Positions 23,813 through 35,444 of a DNA stretch of 64,000 nucleotides are shown in pieces. The position numbers and the translations under genes are program-made. Source of the DNA: Saksenaea vasiformis B4078 (lineage: Eukaryota; Mucoromycota; Mucoromycetes; Mucorales; Saksenaeaceae); the NCBI GenBank assembly GCA_000697055.1, contig JNDT01002360.1, positions 1 through 64,000 of the forward strand. Reading direction: 5' to 3'. How positions within the stretch are numbered: position 1 is the stretch's first letter; every line of letters starts with the position of its first letter. The notes under the pieces were generated by a model. It was not told the DNA's origin, ran no database searches, and saw only the letters and a list, made by a program, of their open reading frames with translations.

Positions 23813-26252
23813 GAAGCAAATAATGAAGAGTAGTAGTAGCTTTAAGAAAAGTTAGTGGATTGCTTTTTTTTTTATGTGTCGTAAAAAAGAGATGTTTCCC
23901 ATACGAGTCATCGTAATTGCACTCGCTTTGGGTTACTCATAGGTTGCAAATAAGAAAAAAAAAGGCATCACGTGTGTGTACAGCTTCACAAAGTCTGCAC
24001 ACACACACATAAAGTTTGAAGCACCAGTCAGTCAGTTTCATGCCAAAAAAAAATGATAGGTAACTTTTTTCATGTCGCCACTCTATACCTAGAGGGATCC
24101 CTCAACGAATGATAACACTTCCGACGCTGGGTGAACAGGTGACATGGCATGTCCGCTGACTCCTCTACGGGATCGTAGGCAGGATCACGCCATCGAATCG
24201 ATGACAAGTCGTTGTCGGTAACAAAGAAGGCTGTTTTCATGGTTTTTTCTTAGATCCATGAAACGTTCTTATGCATTCACATCCATGTTCCCCCCTTCTT
24301 TTTTTTTTTTCAAGGGTAGCCTATAACTCTACGGAGCGAATACTTGAAATAAAAACATGCATGTACTTGTTATTATTGTTGTGTGAATATTTATATTTGA
24401 TAGCAATACATAGTATCAATCGAAGGGGGGGGCCGCTGCTAGGTCAGTAGGTTATTGATAGATGAACGATGGAGCTGACGAGAAGGCGTTTCGCTTGCAA
24501 ATTTTGCGTCAGCTTAGGATACTGAGTGAGTGTGTGTGTGTGTGACAACGTTTACGTACTTTGAGTGTGGGCATAAAGCACCAACACGGCCAAGACGGTT
24601 CGGGACAGCGGTCATGCAGCCTAAACGGCATACAAAAAAATGAGTGATCCTGGATATGTAATAAAAAGTTGACATCCGTATCCGGGATGTTTGTACCAAC
24701 AAAGCCAAAGAAGAAGAAGAAAAAAGGAAAAAGAAGTGCTCGCTTTAAATATGCATCACTTTCCGTTATCTGAGACGTCCTTTTTGTGTGAGATAAAAGG
24801 AACCTATCTTCAACACACTTTTTGTATGAGACGACGGAATCCTGTTTCTGAGACACCGTTTTTATGAGTCAAAAGAACCCGATCACTGATTCACCCCTTT
24901 GCTTGACACGATGGTACCCTATCACCGACGCGCCTTTTGTGTGAGATAAAGAAAAAGCCGTACCTTCCACACACCCTTTGCATGAAATAAAAAGATCTGA
25001 TCACTGATATGCCTATCTTTAACACGTCATTGCACGAGACAATGAAACCCTGTCTCTGACGCATGTTTTGCGTTAGATAATGGAAAGCTATCCGTTACAC
25101 AAACACAACATGGAAGAATATGACACGCAAATCATAACATCGGATGAACGTAAAAATACGTACTTCAAAGCGCAGAGTGTATCTGGAAGTAACGCCGAAT
25201 TATTTCAAATAGACGCAAAGTCATGGGAAAAATCCAGTAGTTTTGCGTTTGCTTCCATATAAGTCTTTCTGAAGCAAATAAGCAGTACGCTATGACGACC
25301 CAAATCTTGCGCTCAATTCCGCACTAAGAACAAATGAAATATGCATCCGGTTTTTTTTTTTTTTTTTTTTTTTTCATCAGGGAGGCATATAACTTATATG
25401 AACATGGGTCGTCTGACGATGCAGATCGACTGATCAGCATAAACATCCAAAAGTAAAGAACTATCTCTCTCTTGGCCCAACTTAAACCTTAAGGGGTTCT
25501 TGACGATGGAGAATAGCTGTGTTTGAGTTCTAACGGTTGCAGAGGAACCTGAAGCGATGTGCCTTAATGGCAGGCCATGTTGAAAATATGAGAGATAGCT
25601 AAAGGCCAGCCTAGATGACAGATTAAAAAACAAAAAGGACGTTAGCGTGATCCTGGATTAAATGAAGTGCTTCCCCGGAACGTAACTCTTATGTACATAG
25701 CCTAAAAATAAAATAAAATAAAATACACCATCCTCCCTTCTTTACACACACGTTGATAAGGTTTTCCGGAAACTTTTATCACCAAAGCAACAAACAACCC
25801 GTTGCTCCACTTAAGATAATAACATGCTTTAGAGTAAAAAAATCACCTGAATGCAAACAACCGTCTTATTTGCTAATACGAAAGGAATCGTGAAGCAGCG
25901 AAAAGGAAAAAAAAAATTACAGTAACCTTATTTAGCGTGTAAGCCTGAGGTTCTTGCTTGACACTGCAATTAATTGCAGCATCATAAGCTTCCATTCAAT
26001 ATATATGTAGAGGGAATGAACAAGTACAGTACAGTCCACAGGAAAACAAAAGAACAGAAAAGGAAAAAGCATTTACATTTTGAACGCAAACAACGGGGAA
26101 AAAAAAAAGGAAAAAAGAAAAGTAGTACGAAATAACACAACACAAAAATCGATTTCTTCTTGGGGAAATGCACAAGAGATGGGAAAAAGAGGAAAAAGGG
26201 CAGAAGGGAAGATATGGATGAGAAAGGGGGGGAGGAAGAGAAAAGACACACA
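23813..26252. other. Intergenic with tandem repeat
   Basis: Contains poly-T tracts, CA runs and the degenerate 39-base repeat listed separately. No gene is supportable. Confidence 0.5.
24766..25105. repeat. Degenerate minisatellite, period about 39 bases
   Basis: About eight to nine diverged units recur every 37-42 bases, with one spacer nearer 52. Each has the order TATC-x-CTGACAC, CCTTTTG, TGTGAGAT, AAA, AACC. Examples start near 24766, 24808, 24846, 24884, 24923, 24964, 25001 and 25053. A 39-base period equals 13 codons, but stops interrupt most frames. The array looks old because units differ at many positions. Confidence 0.75.
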
Positions 26253-26997
26253 TTAGTTGGCCATGACCAACTGTTGTTGTTGTTGTTGTTGTTGTTGCTG
26301 CTGTTGCTGTTGCTGTTGCTGCTGCTGTTGTTGTTGTTGTGGCTCTTCTCCTTTTTGGTCTTTCTTTTTACCACCCGCCAAGGGTGAAGATTGGTGCACA
26401 TGATGCTTTGTCTTCATATTTTCTGGGCTGTTGGGTGGAGAGATCCGAACGGGGGTCGAATTTCTAGGTTGCAAATGCTGTAGATGTGGACTGTGTGACG
26501 GGCTCTTGACGGTTGAGGACGGGTCGAGTTTGAAAGTGATGCGACCACGAGAGCGATCTTCAAAGAGCGTCATGATATTTCCGTGGTCGCCTACCCGATA
26601 AGACACCGAGAAGGGGTCTATCCACAGTACAAAGTCGCGAGGGAGGTGGGCATGAATTGATGCCGACGGTAGTGACGCACGGTCGGCAGCTAACATAAAT
26701 TTTTGGGATAAGTCTATCTATCTCTAGCTATTTCCCTTTTTTTTTTTGTCTAGAACCAAGGTAGACTTGCTTGGTCTTATTACCTATGGCGAGTACTGGG
26801 TCCAACTGGCCATTAAAGTTGGAGATGGCTCTGAATCCATTACCGCGGAAAGGTTGCATCGGATCCCAATGATCGGCAAATCGTTGCATTAGCAATGCAA
26901 TCAGTTTGTCTCTAAACCTTGCTAGAATATCCTTGTCCAGTTTAGATTGTAAAAGTCTGCAGAGAAACTCCACCGCTTGCGCTATCTCAATGTGCAT
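26253..26997 (-). CDS. BTG/TOB family protein with poly-Q tail
   Basis: Exons 26784-26997 and 26253-26689 give 216 aa. The N-terminal 120 or so residues are a BTG domain: an EIAQAVEFLCRLL helix, the box A signature PFRGNGFRAI, the AADRASL segment and box B-like LPRDFVLWIDPFSVSYRVGDHG. Family knowledge: BTG/TOB proteins bind the CAF1/POP2 deadenylase through this domain and promote mRNA decay and growth arrest. They are usual in animals, and the family is uncommon in fungi outside the early-diverging lineages. The C-terminal half is Ser/Pro-rich and ends in a run of about two dozen glutamines encoded by mixed CAA/CAG codons, then LVMAN. Intron length is 94 bases. Confidence 0.9.
26274..26340. 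repeat. CAA/CAG (poly-Q) repeat in the BTG gene
   Basis: About 22 consecutive Gln codons on the minus strand, mixed CAA and CAG. The mixture makes slippage less likely than a pure repeat would. Confidence 0.95.
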
Positions 26998-27945
26998 AGT
27001 TCAATAAAGAAGAAAAAAAATAAAAAGGGTATTGGGGGAAACAACGACCCAAACGAGAAAGAGCATTTATTCCCTCGCGGAGTTTGAATTTAAACCACAC
27101 ACAGAACCATACACATTATTGGATTGCAAGACGGACCTAAACCAATTCAAGAAGATTTCACTCGGACTTTGGATGTTACTTGGAGAGACACTTCCGAACC
27201 GCATTTTTTTTATAGGATTCACATTTTGTTCTACGTAGCTCAAAATGCCGCGCGCATTTGTGAATTTACTATGAATGGCATCCATCATGTGCAAACCCCT
27301 ATTCGCGCCAATATCCCGTTATAAAAAAAAAGTAATTACAACAATTATACACTGGTTCCGCGAAAAAGTAAAAGAATAACTATCGAAATAGGAGCAGGAA
27401 AGGGCGTGCCAGTCTCCCTTCCGAGACATTCAATGAAGTGGAACACCATTTCAGAAGTCAGAACCGTGTGGCAACCTGGCCCATGCTCACGAGTAGCTTT
27501 CTGCGACGACGCCGCAACGTTGACAGGCTGTCATTCCGAGATAATCGTCTTGATTATATCGTTTAGAGGATAGAAATGATGACACGTTCGAAAAGCGAAA
27601 AAGACGAACGTCGTTTGCTCAAGGAGATCTACACCACGCGGAAACCAAATAAGCTTATTCCGAGCTCCTATCTATAGTACCAGCTCAACGCGGTGTAATA
27701 GAAGAAGAAGGATGGAAAAGCTAAGATTTAAATGATAGAACTTGTCGTTTACTGAACTCTTTTTCAAGCCTACGTGTTTCGAACAAGGAGTTCGTTATCC
27801 TGGAAGATCCGTTTACTTCTAACTTAAAAAGGATCATTTTACCATACAAAGACGCTTGGAATTCATTCATTTTGATCGTGAAATGCAACTTCTCAAACAT
27901 AGTTAAGAAATCAGTACTTTTTTCTTTATTACAATCTTTTTTTTT
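26998..27945. other. Intergenic, no gene seen
   Basis: Unique-looking sequence between the BTG gene start and the CorA gene stop. Small open frames near 27032-27324 lack any recognisable feature. Confidence 0.5.
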
Positions 27946-29919
27946 TTAGAAGACGCGACATCGTCTTGCAATAGTAAGAGAAAATACGGCAAATACAGCC
28001 AGACTACAAAGGATCCAGAAGAAATAGACAAGATTATCGTAATCTTTACCTGGCACCTTCACGTTCATTCCTAAAATGAAAAATAAGATATTGAGCAACG
28101 CGTTTTCACTAAGGACGAGGTAAAAGCCTACCCCATAAACCGGTTACTAGATTCATGGGTAGAAGGACTGTCGCGAAGATGGTCAGCCGACCAATAACAT
28201 GATTTGTAGAGTTTGAGGTTTGTGTCAGTTCAATCGATATCCGCGCCAAGTAATTTGAATGAGATCGCGCTAGCACGGTTTCATAGTGATTAAGGTTTTG
28301 AAGCATGGTAAGGATATGATCTATCAAAAAAGAATTTTTTTTTTTTCAGTGAGTGAGATATGCAACTTATAATTTCCTAACCTTGGACATCACCCAAATA
28401 CAAGGCCACATCGGGGAATATTCGACCATCGTTTGCTTCATGTTGTTCGTCATCAAGAAACAAAGGTGACATGGAAAAGGTGACTGAACCATTCTGCCGT
28501 TTGTGACCCATACATGGTGTTGGTAGAGGAGAGGTTTGTTGTTGACCCTGTGATTCTATCCATGGCTTGATGGCGGGTGAACCTACACTGGGGTTGGATC
28601 GTGTGCTCCATGACGAGCCGCCGCCGCTTTGGTGTTGGTCCAATAACCGTTCATCACGTACTCGTTCCTCAAACCGTTTCGTAAGTGCGCGAATGACATC
28701 TGCCTTACTGCTGAGCAGCCGTAATGTCTGCATCACTCTTTTACGACATGCACCGATACGAGAGACCATATCGGTCTGATCAGGTTTCCCAGGAAGAAGG
28801 ACAAGTTCATCAATGGTATTTACTTCTTGTTCGATTTGCTGGATGATGGGCGCGAAACTATCTGTGATCTCGTCAATCATTGCATAGTTTATCCACTCGG
28901 GAACAACGACGATGTAATCCTGTAACTGCTCTACGCGCTGCTGTACGTGGTCTATATGAGGGACATGCCCGAAATGAAACTTTGAAAAAAACGTTGAGTC
29001 TGGAGAGACACACACAGAGGAAACCCAAGTCATTTACCGTGAGTATGCAGCGCTTAAAAACGATATTGTAAAATGTCATTGGCTTCAGTTGGTGGTCTTC
29101 GTCATGGACAAAGGCACGATAACATACAAAGAGGTAGTTGCGAAAGACATCGCATTTTTCTCTGATTTCTTGTGACATGATGTCTTCTGTGGTAAGTGGA
29201 TGGATCCGGAATAACTACCATTAACATGAGCTAATTTTTCTTTTTTTTTTTTTGCCCATAAATGTATATATCAATTTAGCAATTTTGATGCATACCATGC
29301 TAAGTGCTTTCATTTCGACCGTAGATGGCGATGTGACGTCAATCCAGTAATTTTCTTTGGTTAAAAGGTCTTCGAGACAAAGATCCCGGTAATGAAGTTC
29401 TAGCAAGGATCGCTGTCTCTGTTGTCCAGTGTCGGGATGATAGTACCTGTAACGCTCAAAACGGTCGTGAATTGGCATCACCTGGACAAAGGACCAAGAC
29501 AGTCTGCATCAGCGGATGCTATTTCATGCTGCTGCTTCTTTCTTTACCTGATTATCTCCGTACAAACTCAACTTTTTCCGAAACTCTGGTTGTGGATGTT
29601 GTTCCTGTGGCGGAAACATTCTGAGCGCGTTCAGGTCGAGGTAAGGTAATCGTGGGCGATCACGCTGAGTGTTCGTAACGGTTGCTGTGTTTGATGAACG
29701 ACTTTGTTCAGCAGAGGGGAAGCAGATATCCTGTTCGGCAGCTGTCGGTCGTTCGAACAATCGATCTAGGTGTTCTGGCTTTGTTTCCAGCAGTTCTCGG
29801 ATACTCTCGCTACGTCGAACAGTGCTAGCAGACCGACGTACATTGTCGATAAGGACAGTTGCTGAATCTACGTGTGGTTTTTCTTGTAGAGGGTGAGTTG
29901 GCTGGGAATAAACATCCAT
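27946..29919 (-). CDS. CorA-family Mg2+ transporter, Alr1/Mnr2-like
   Basis: Exons 29548-29919, 29296-29481, 29038-29214, 28382-28979, 28132-28320 and 27946-28070 give 548 aa. A long N-terminal cytosolic region leads into the CorA fold: FRIHPLTTEDI, then FHFG and long helices (QQIEQEVNTIDEL, ACRKRVMQTLRLLSSK). A Ser/Gly/Pro-rich loop of about 80 residues interrupts this helical part, as in fungal ALR proteins. Two C-terminal membrane segments flank the pore signature GMN (508-510): IGRLTIFATVLLPMNLVTGLWGMN, then LVYFFWILCSLAVFAVFSL. The glycine codon of GMN is split by intron 5. Family knowledge: these are homo-oligomeric Mg2+ channels in the plasma membrane or vacuole. The first ATG in frame was used; the frame also extends one codon upstream to a TTG. 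Confidence 0.92.
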
Positions 29920-32116
29920 CAAAAATAAAGAAGGGAAAAAAAAAAAAGAAACTGCAAGGACAAAAGTCTAACCCAGGGATTAAATATGATTTAATTAGGA
30001 AAAACATATCGTTGTTACCTTAACCCGTACACGTAAAATTTATTTTATCTATTTTCTATTTTCTCGTTCCTTTCTCTATACTTCCGCTGCAGTAATGCCA
30101 AAAAGGAAAGAAAATTGAACTGCGGAAGAAAAATAAAACAGTATAGTAAGTGTTTATCGCTGTCATCGTCATTTGAGGGGCATTGAAGGGGCAGAGAGAG
30201 ACAGAGAGCACGAGAGAAATAGATAAGCAGAGAATAGAAGAGCAAAAAAAAAAAAAAAGGAGTTTGACATGACAAGGTTCTATTCTCCCATTGCTTTCTT
30301 TTTTCCCCTAATGATCTATCTGTTAAGAACCAAAGAAAAAGTTGCAAGTAAATCTGATAGCAGAAATCTTTCCTGGTATAATCTGTCTCGGCTTTTCTTT
30401 ACCATTAGTTTTATTTGCAAGAGTCCAAACAAAAGAATCGTAGGATCCGTTTACGGGATAACTGTGGGTGAAATTAGAACATGCATTGTCGGTTCACCCT
30501 TTGTTGAAGAAGATAGCAGCGTTTCGCTTCTCGAACAATAGTCAACAATAGAAACAGTTGGCCAAATAAAGTTCACATTATGTCTATGCTCATCTGCTTC
30601 ATTATTATCCATACTGAAGAAGGAAGGAAGGAAGGAAGGAATTTGCGGCGAACATAGCCCCCATAGTGTGGAGGAGGACATACCACAAACAGGGGAATCT
30701 GTGACAGAGATTATTCACAACCAATTAGTCATTTCATTGTTTCCATGGGAGCAACACCTATCACTTTGGTTGCTAATGGCTATGTATCTACTCTTCTTTA
30801 GACATCTACAGTAACACAAGTAGTTTATGCCTTCTTCCCTTTTTTTTTTTTCCAGGTATGGCATTTCTTGGTGGCATGATTGCCACCGGATTGCTGACAG
30901 GAGTAGGAGGAGTCCATGATCCATACAAAATCATGTTTTCGGGCCGTACTCATTTCTTTCCCCTATATGCGAAAGTTGGACAGGGTCTTACAGGTGGTTG
31001 TCACCTTGCCATTTGAAAATGTGATCATTTAGACTACTTCGAAAACTCACTAGCATGAAACTGATGTTCTGAAGGGGTTGGAAATTTTAAGGAAAAACAG
31101 AAGCACCCGGCAAATCAAGCGAAATCGTGCCATCCCATGGATATCTATCCTTAGTTCGAAAAGATTTGTCCTTGCTAAAGGTCAACGTGGAAAGGGTTTT
31201 CAGTGGTCTAGATAGCTTGAGTAACCCCCCCGCCCCGAATGCTCAAATTCGATCGTTTATCATGGGGGGAGGCGGTGGCCGCCATTGTTTAGGAGAGCAT
31301 CTGTTCGTTTGAGTTACGCTCCATGGGGAAATGCCCGAAGGTTTTCCGAAGAAGCACATGAGAGATATCTAACGGTTTTTCAGAATATGTAAGGCAGAGG
31401 AGCGTAAAGTTTCGTTGCGATGGCAAGTTTTCAGTGGTTGGCGCCAGTCAAATTCATGTTCTTGTCTTTTTTTCTGACAACGCCGGTTGCCATTGTATGA
31501 CAGGACAGACTAAGTTCAGCCTTTTGCTACAGTAGTGAGAAAGCACACATTTGGCGCGGCTGAGCCATACTTTAATTAAGCGGTGCTTTCAAATCTTTCC
31601 GTCTGTAGATAAACATGCATCCGTTTTGTGCGGACGCGTGTTAAGGGTTACTGATAGATTTGAAGTCCCAAATATGTTTCTGAGAAAGGACATCGTTTGA
31701 CCCGTGTGTGCCCGCTACTCCCAGTTCAAGCATAGCATATCTGTGTCCTGCTTATGAGCCGAGTGATAACCGTTCCTATTGCTATTTCTGGCTTCGATTC
31801 ATGTCATCTGTCAAAAAAAATTTGTCACGCTTTGTAAAGAAAAACCACATTCTGGGAACCCTGCTTTTTCAATGATTTTTGCTTTGTGTTGTCGTGTTTC
31901 TCTTTTTTGCTCTGCATAAGAAATCAGCCCTGAGGACGTGCACTGTTGCAGCCGTGTCGCGGTGTTACAGAAGCGTCGGGGTTGTCCGTTTTTGATGCCG
32001 GCCAATCAAAACGGACCAACTCACGACTTTCTTTGGGCTTGTCGGCTTACATATTGGACTCGTCCATTCGCTTTCTTCTCGCTTTTACTTTTTAACCACG
32101 CTTTCATTGTTTCATC
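29920..32116. other. Intergenic; scattered protein-like frames
   Basis: About 2.2 kb. Between 30560 and 31015 on the plus strand two short hydrophobic open frames occur (one ending WEQHLSLWLLMAMYLLFF, one starting MAFLGGMIATGLLTGVGG). No splice join works between them, and I know no family that fits. The last 200 bases are the PDI promoter. Confidence 0.4.
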
Positions 32117-33746
32117 ATGGTGAAGAAAACTTTGTTATGGACGGCTCTCGCTGCTACCTTTGCTGCTCTGACTCAAGCCGAGCTTCCTGAAAGCGACGTG
32201 ATCTCCTTGACCAAGGACAACTTTGACAAGCAGGTTCTCGGTGAAGATCTTATGCTTGTCGAGTTCTTCGCGCCTTGGTGTGGTCACTGCAAAGCCCTTG
32301 GTAAAATTGAAAGAATCCCCGTTTTGCAACGCAAGACTAATTTTTATGACCAGCACCCGAATACGAAAAGGCTGCCACAGAACTGAAGACCAAGGACATT
32401 AAGCTCGCCAAGGTGGATTGTACTGAGAACCAAGACCTCTGCATGGACTATGAAGTCCGTGGTTATCCCACACTCAAGGTCTTCCGTAAGGGTGAGAACT
32501 CTGAGTACAAGGGTCCCAGAAAGGCAGATGGCATCGTCAGCTACATGAACAAGTACGTGGCTACCTTTTTTTTTTTTTTTTTTTTGATTCCACCGTGTCA
32601 TTAAATGTGTCATTTGTTGTTTTTAGGCAAGCTGCACCTGCGTTGTCTGATTTGACTGCAGACAACATTGAGGAATTCAAGACATCCGACCGCGTTGTGG
32701 TTGTTGGTTTTGCTGCTCCCTCGGATGAAACCGCCAAGACAACAATCAAGTCGGTTGCCGAGTCATTGCGTGATGACTACTTGTTCGGTTTGAGCACTGA
32801 TGAAGCATTGGCCAAGAAGCACGGTGTCGAATCTCTGCCCGCTATTGTGGTGTTCAAGAAATTTGACGAAGGCCGTGATGACTTTGCTGGCGAGCTCCAA
32901 AAAGAGGAAATCGAGAAATTCATCAAGACCAGCGCTGTTCCTTTGTTGGATGAAGTCGATGCTTCCAACTTCGCTTTCTATGCTGAATCCGGTCTTCCTC
33001 TCGCCTATATCTTTGCTGACTCCAAGGAAATGCTCAAGCCTTTGGCTGAAGCTGTGACACCTGTGGCCAAGCAGTTCAAGGGCAAGGTTAACTTTGTACA
33101 CATCGATGCTCAGAAGTACGGTGGACACGCTGGCAACCTTGGTCTTAAGGAACAATGGCCCGCATTTGCCATCCAACGTTTGGACACTGGTGCCAAGTTC
33201 CCTCTTGATCAAAGCTTGGAAATCACCAAGGAGAATGTCCAATCCTTCGTCGAAGACTACGTTGCAGGCAAGATCAAGCCCACACTCAAGTCAGAGGATA
33301 TCCCCGCCGAAAATGATGGTCCCGTGAAGGTCGTTGTTGGCAAGCAGTTCCAGGATATTGTTCTCGACAAGTCCAAGGATGTGTTCCTGGAGGTTTATGC
33401 TCCCTGGTGTGGTCACTGCAAGAATCTTGCACCCATCTGGACCGAGCTTGGTGAATTGGTTAAGAAGCAGGATACCAAGGGCAATGTTGTGATCGCCAAG
33501 ATGGACGGCACCGAAAACGATATCCCCGAAGAAGCCAACTTCAGCGTGGAAGGATTCCCTACCCTGAAGTTCTTCAAGGCCAAGACAAACGAGCTCGTTG
33601 ACTACGAAGGAAACCGATCTCTGGAGGATCTTATCAAGTTCGTGAACGAGCATGGCAGCAGCGACATTACCTTCAAGGCCGAAAGCAAAGAGCAGAAGGA
33701 GGAAGGCCAGCAAAAGGAAGAAGAAGCTAGCCACGATGAATTGTAA
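32117..33746 (+). CDS. PDI1: Protein disulfide isomerase
   Basis: Exons 32117-32300, 32354-32552 and 32627-33746 give 500 aa. Residues 1-21 are a cleavable signal peptide ending TQA. Two thioredoxin domains carry active sites WCGHC (C55/C58 and C389/C392) in the a and a' domains, with b and b' between. The protein ends in an acidic lysine/glutamate tail and HDEL, the fungal ER-retrieval signal. Length and order match fungal Pdi1. It forms, breaks and rearranges disulfides in secretory proteins in the ER lumen. Codon use is strongly biased to GCT, AAG and GTT, as expected for high expression. The two introns are 53 and 74 bases; the second carries an 18-base T run. Confidence 0.97.
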
Positions 33747-33979
33747 AATAGGAACGTTAACAGTTACACCGCTTTCTGTGGATTAGTTTGCCATTCACCT
33801 TTCCCTCCACACTTGTAAAATCCCAATATCATAAAAACACGTCTCCTCACTCTATTAAAAAGTGAGCCTGTCAAGTAAAAAAAAAACTTCAAAAGGAAAT
33901 GCGTTTATTGAGACCCGTCTCTTGTTTATAAATAAATGTGTTTAACTGCGTTGATTCCATGTTGATGAAAGCGACAGGC

Positions 33980-35444
33980 TTATGTATTCATGGTGGTGGT
34001 AGAGTTCCCAGTGGGCTGTTCCGTGGTTACGGAGGTCGTACCCGACGTTGGACTATGTAGACTTGCGCGCTGTATAGTCCTAGTAATGGTGAAAGTCGAC
34101 ATCACACTTGTAGCTGTGGTAGTTGTCGTGGCCGTGGAGTCGATGCGGGTAGTGTGTGCCTCCTTTAGGGACTTTGAATGATGATGTGTTCTGTGTTTGC
34201 GGGTGTAGTTCGTGTGGTGGTGCTTGTGGTGCCCCTCTGGGTCTACCGTGCAGGTTTCTGTATGATGACATTGATATTTTACTTTTCTTGTCGTTGACGT
34301 TGACGTTGGCACAGGAAAGCAAGGCATACCTGAGGCGTGCTCTTTGGTTACACAAGACACATGCGGCTGTTTCTTTTTCGTTCGATGGTTGTGCTTCTTT
34401 TTTGATGGATGCTTATGTTTCTTTTTTGTCGGGGTTGGTTTGGGGGGTGAAGAGGTCTTGGGGGTACGCGGTTGTGTGGGCGTCACAGTAGGGCCACCGA
34501 AATCGTTACTACCCTTCGGCGTCGATTTCGAGTGTGAAGTTGCCTCATAGGTATACGATTGTGCGTGCGCTCTACTATAACCAGGATCGTTACTAACGGT
34601 TGGCGTTGATTGCGATTGTGAAAACGTTTTAGATGTGTATAAATAGGTGGACACGTTACTAGAAATAGCTGGATTGCCATGATCAGACCATGTCATATGC
34701 GGTCTTGGGGACGTTACAGGAGTGAACGAGGGTGTAAGAAACGTAGTGAGAGCATCTGCAGAGTTGCCACCTGCCAATGTTGGGTCGGGAAGTGAAGACG
34801 TGTTAGTGGCATGCATCCCGTTGGGACCAGCTGCTATCGTATTTGAGGAGGTCGCATTAGAAGCACCTGGACTACTGATTCCAGCTGGCCCAGCGGCCGA
34901 GCGGTTGAAATGAATATGTCCTGTGAATGGAACGTAAGTCGGATTGATCGCGTAGGTGAAGTACAACCATACCTAAGAAAGCCATATAATCGAGATCGAA
35001 TGTAACTTCAATCACACTAAATTCTGATGAGAGGATACGTTGAAATGTAGCGGTTTCTTACAAATCATTTGTCATATATTCCGAGTAATTACTTTTGATC
35101 GTCCAGTCATAGCCTCCGGAAGTAGAGTTTATGTTAGCCACATCTACGTGACCCTGAATCCGGTCCACTTCCATCAAGTATTGGCTCAATCCTTTAAGCA
35201 AAAAAATGTCCACTTGCGCGAACGGTAGGCTGTCTGGATCAGGCAGTGTCCTAAACCATTTGGTCACAGGTGAATATAGAATGTTTTCCGTTTCAATTAC
35301 TCACCATCTGATAGGCATTACCTGGCCGACACTCCAATACGATCCTGTCTTAGGGGACGTTATAATTATTGAATCGCTGCCCTTCCCTGCAATAACGTAT
35401 TGAAGCGCTCCTGCAAACAAGAGCAGAACCAAAATTGCAAACAT
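33980..35444 (-). CDS. Secreted Ser/Thr-rich protein with Kre9/Knh1-like N terminus
   Basis: Exon 1 (35305-35444) encodes a signal peptide (MFAILVLLLFAGALQYVIA) and the block ITSPKTGSYWSVGQ..PIRW, diagnostic of the Kre9/Knh1-like beta-sandwich domain. Exon 2 (35062-35250) continues it (WTLPDPDSLPF...GGYDWTI). Exon 3 (33980-34972) finishes the domain (VWLYFTYAINPTYVPFTG) and then gives a long Ser/Thr/Pro-rich region with Lys/His-rich patches, a likely O-glycosylated stalk. No hydrophobic C terminus is present, so a GPI anchor is not supported. The exon 2-exon 3 join is off by one base with every consensus site I tried. The gene may use an unusual splice site, contain a sequence error, or be broken. 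Role inferred: cell surface or wall. Confidence 0.7.

Noticed and set aside
33990..34491. Plus-strand frames opposite the Ser/Thr-rich exon
   Set aside because: They are shadows created by the repetitive Thr/Pro codons of the real gene.
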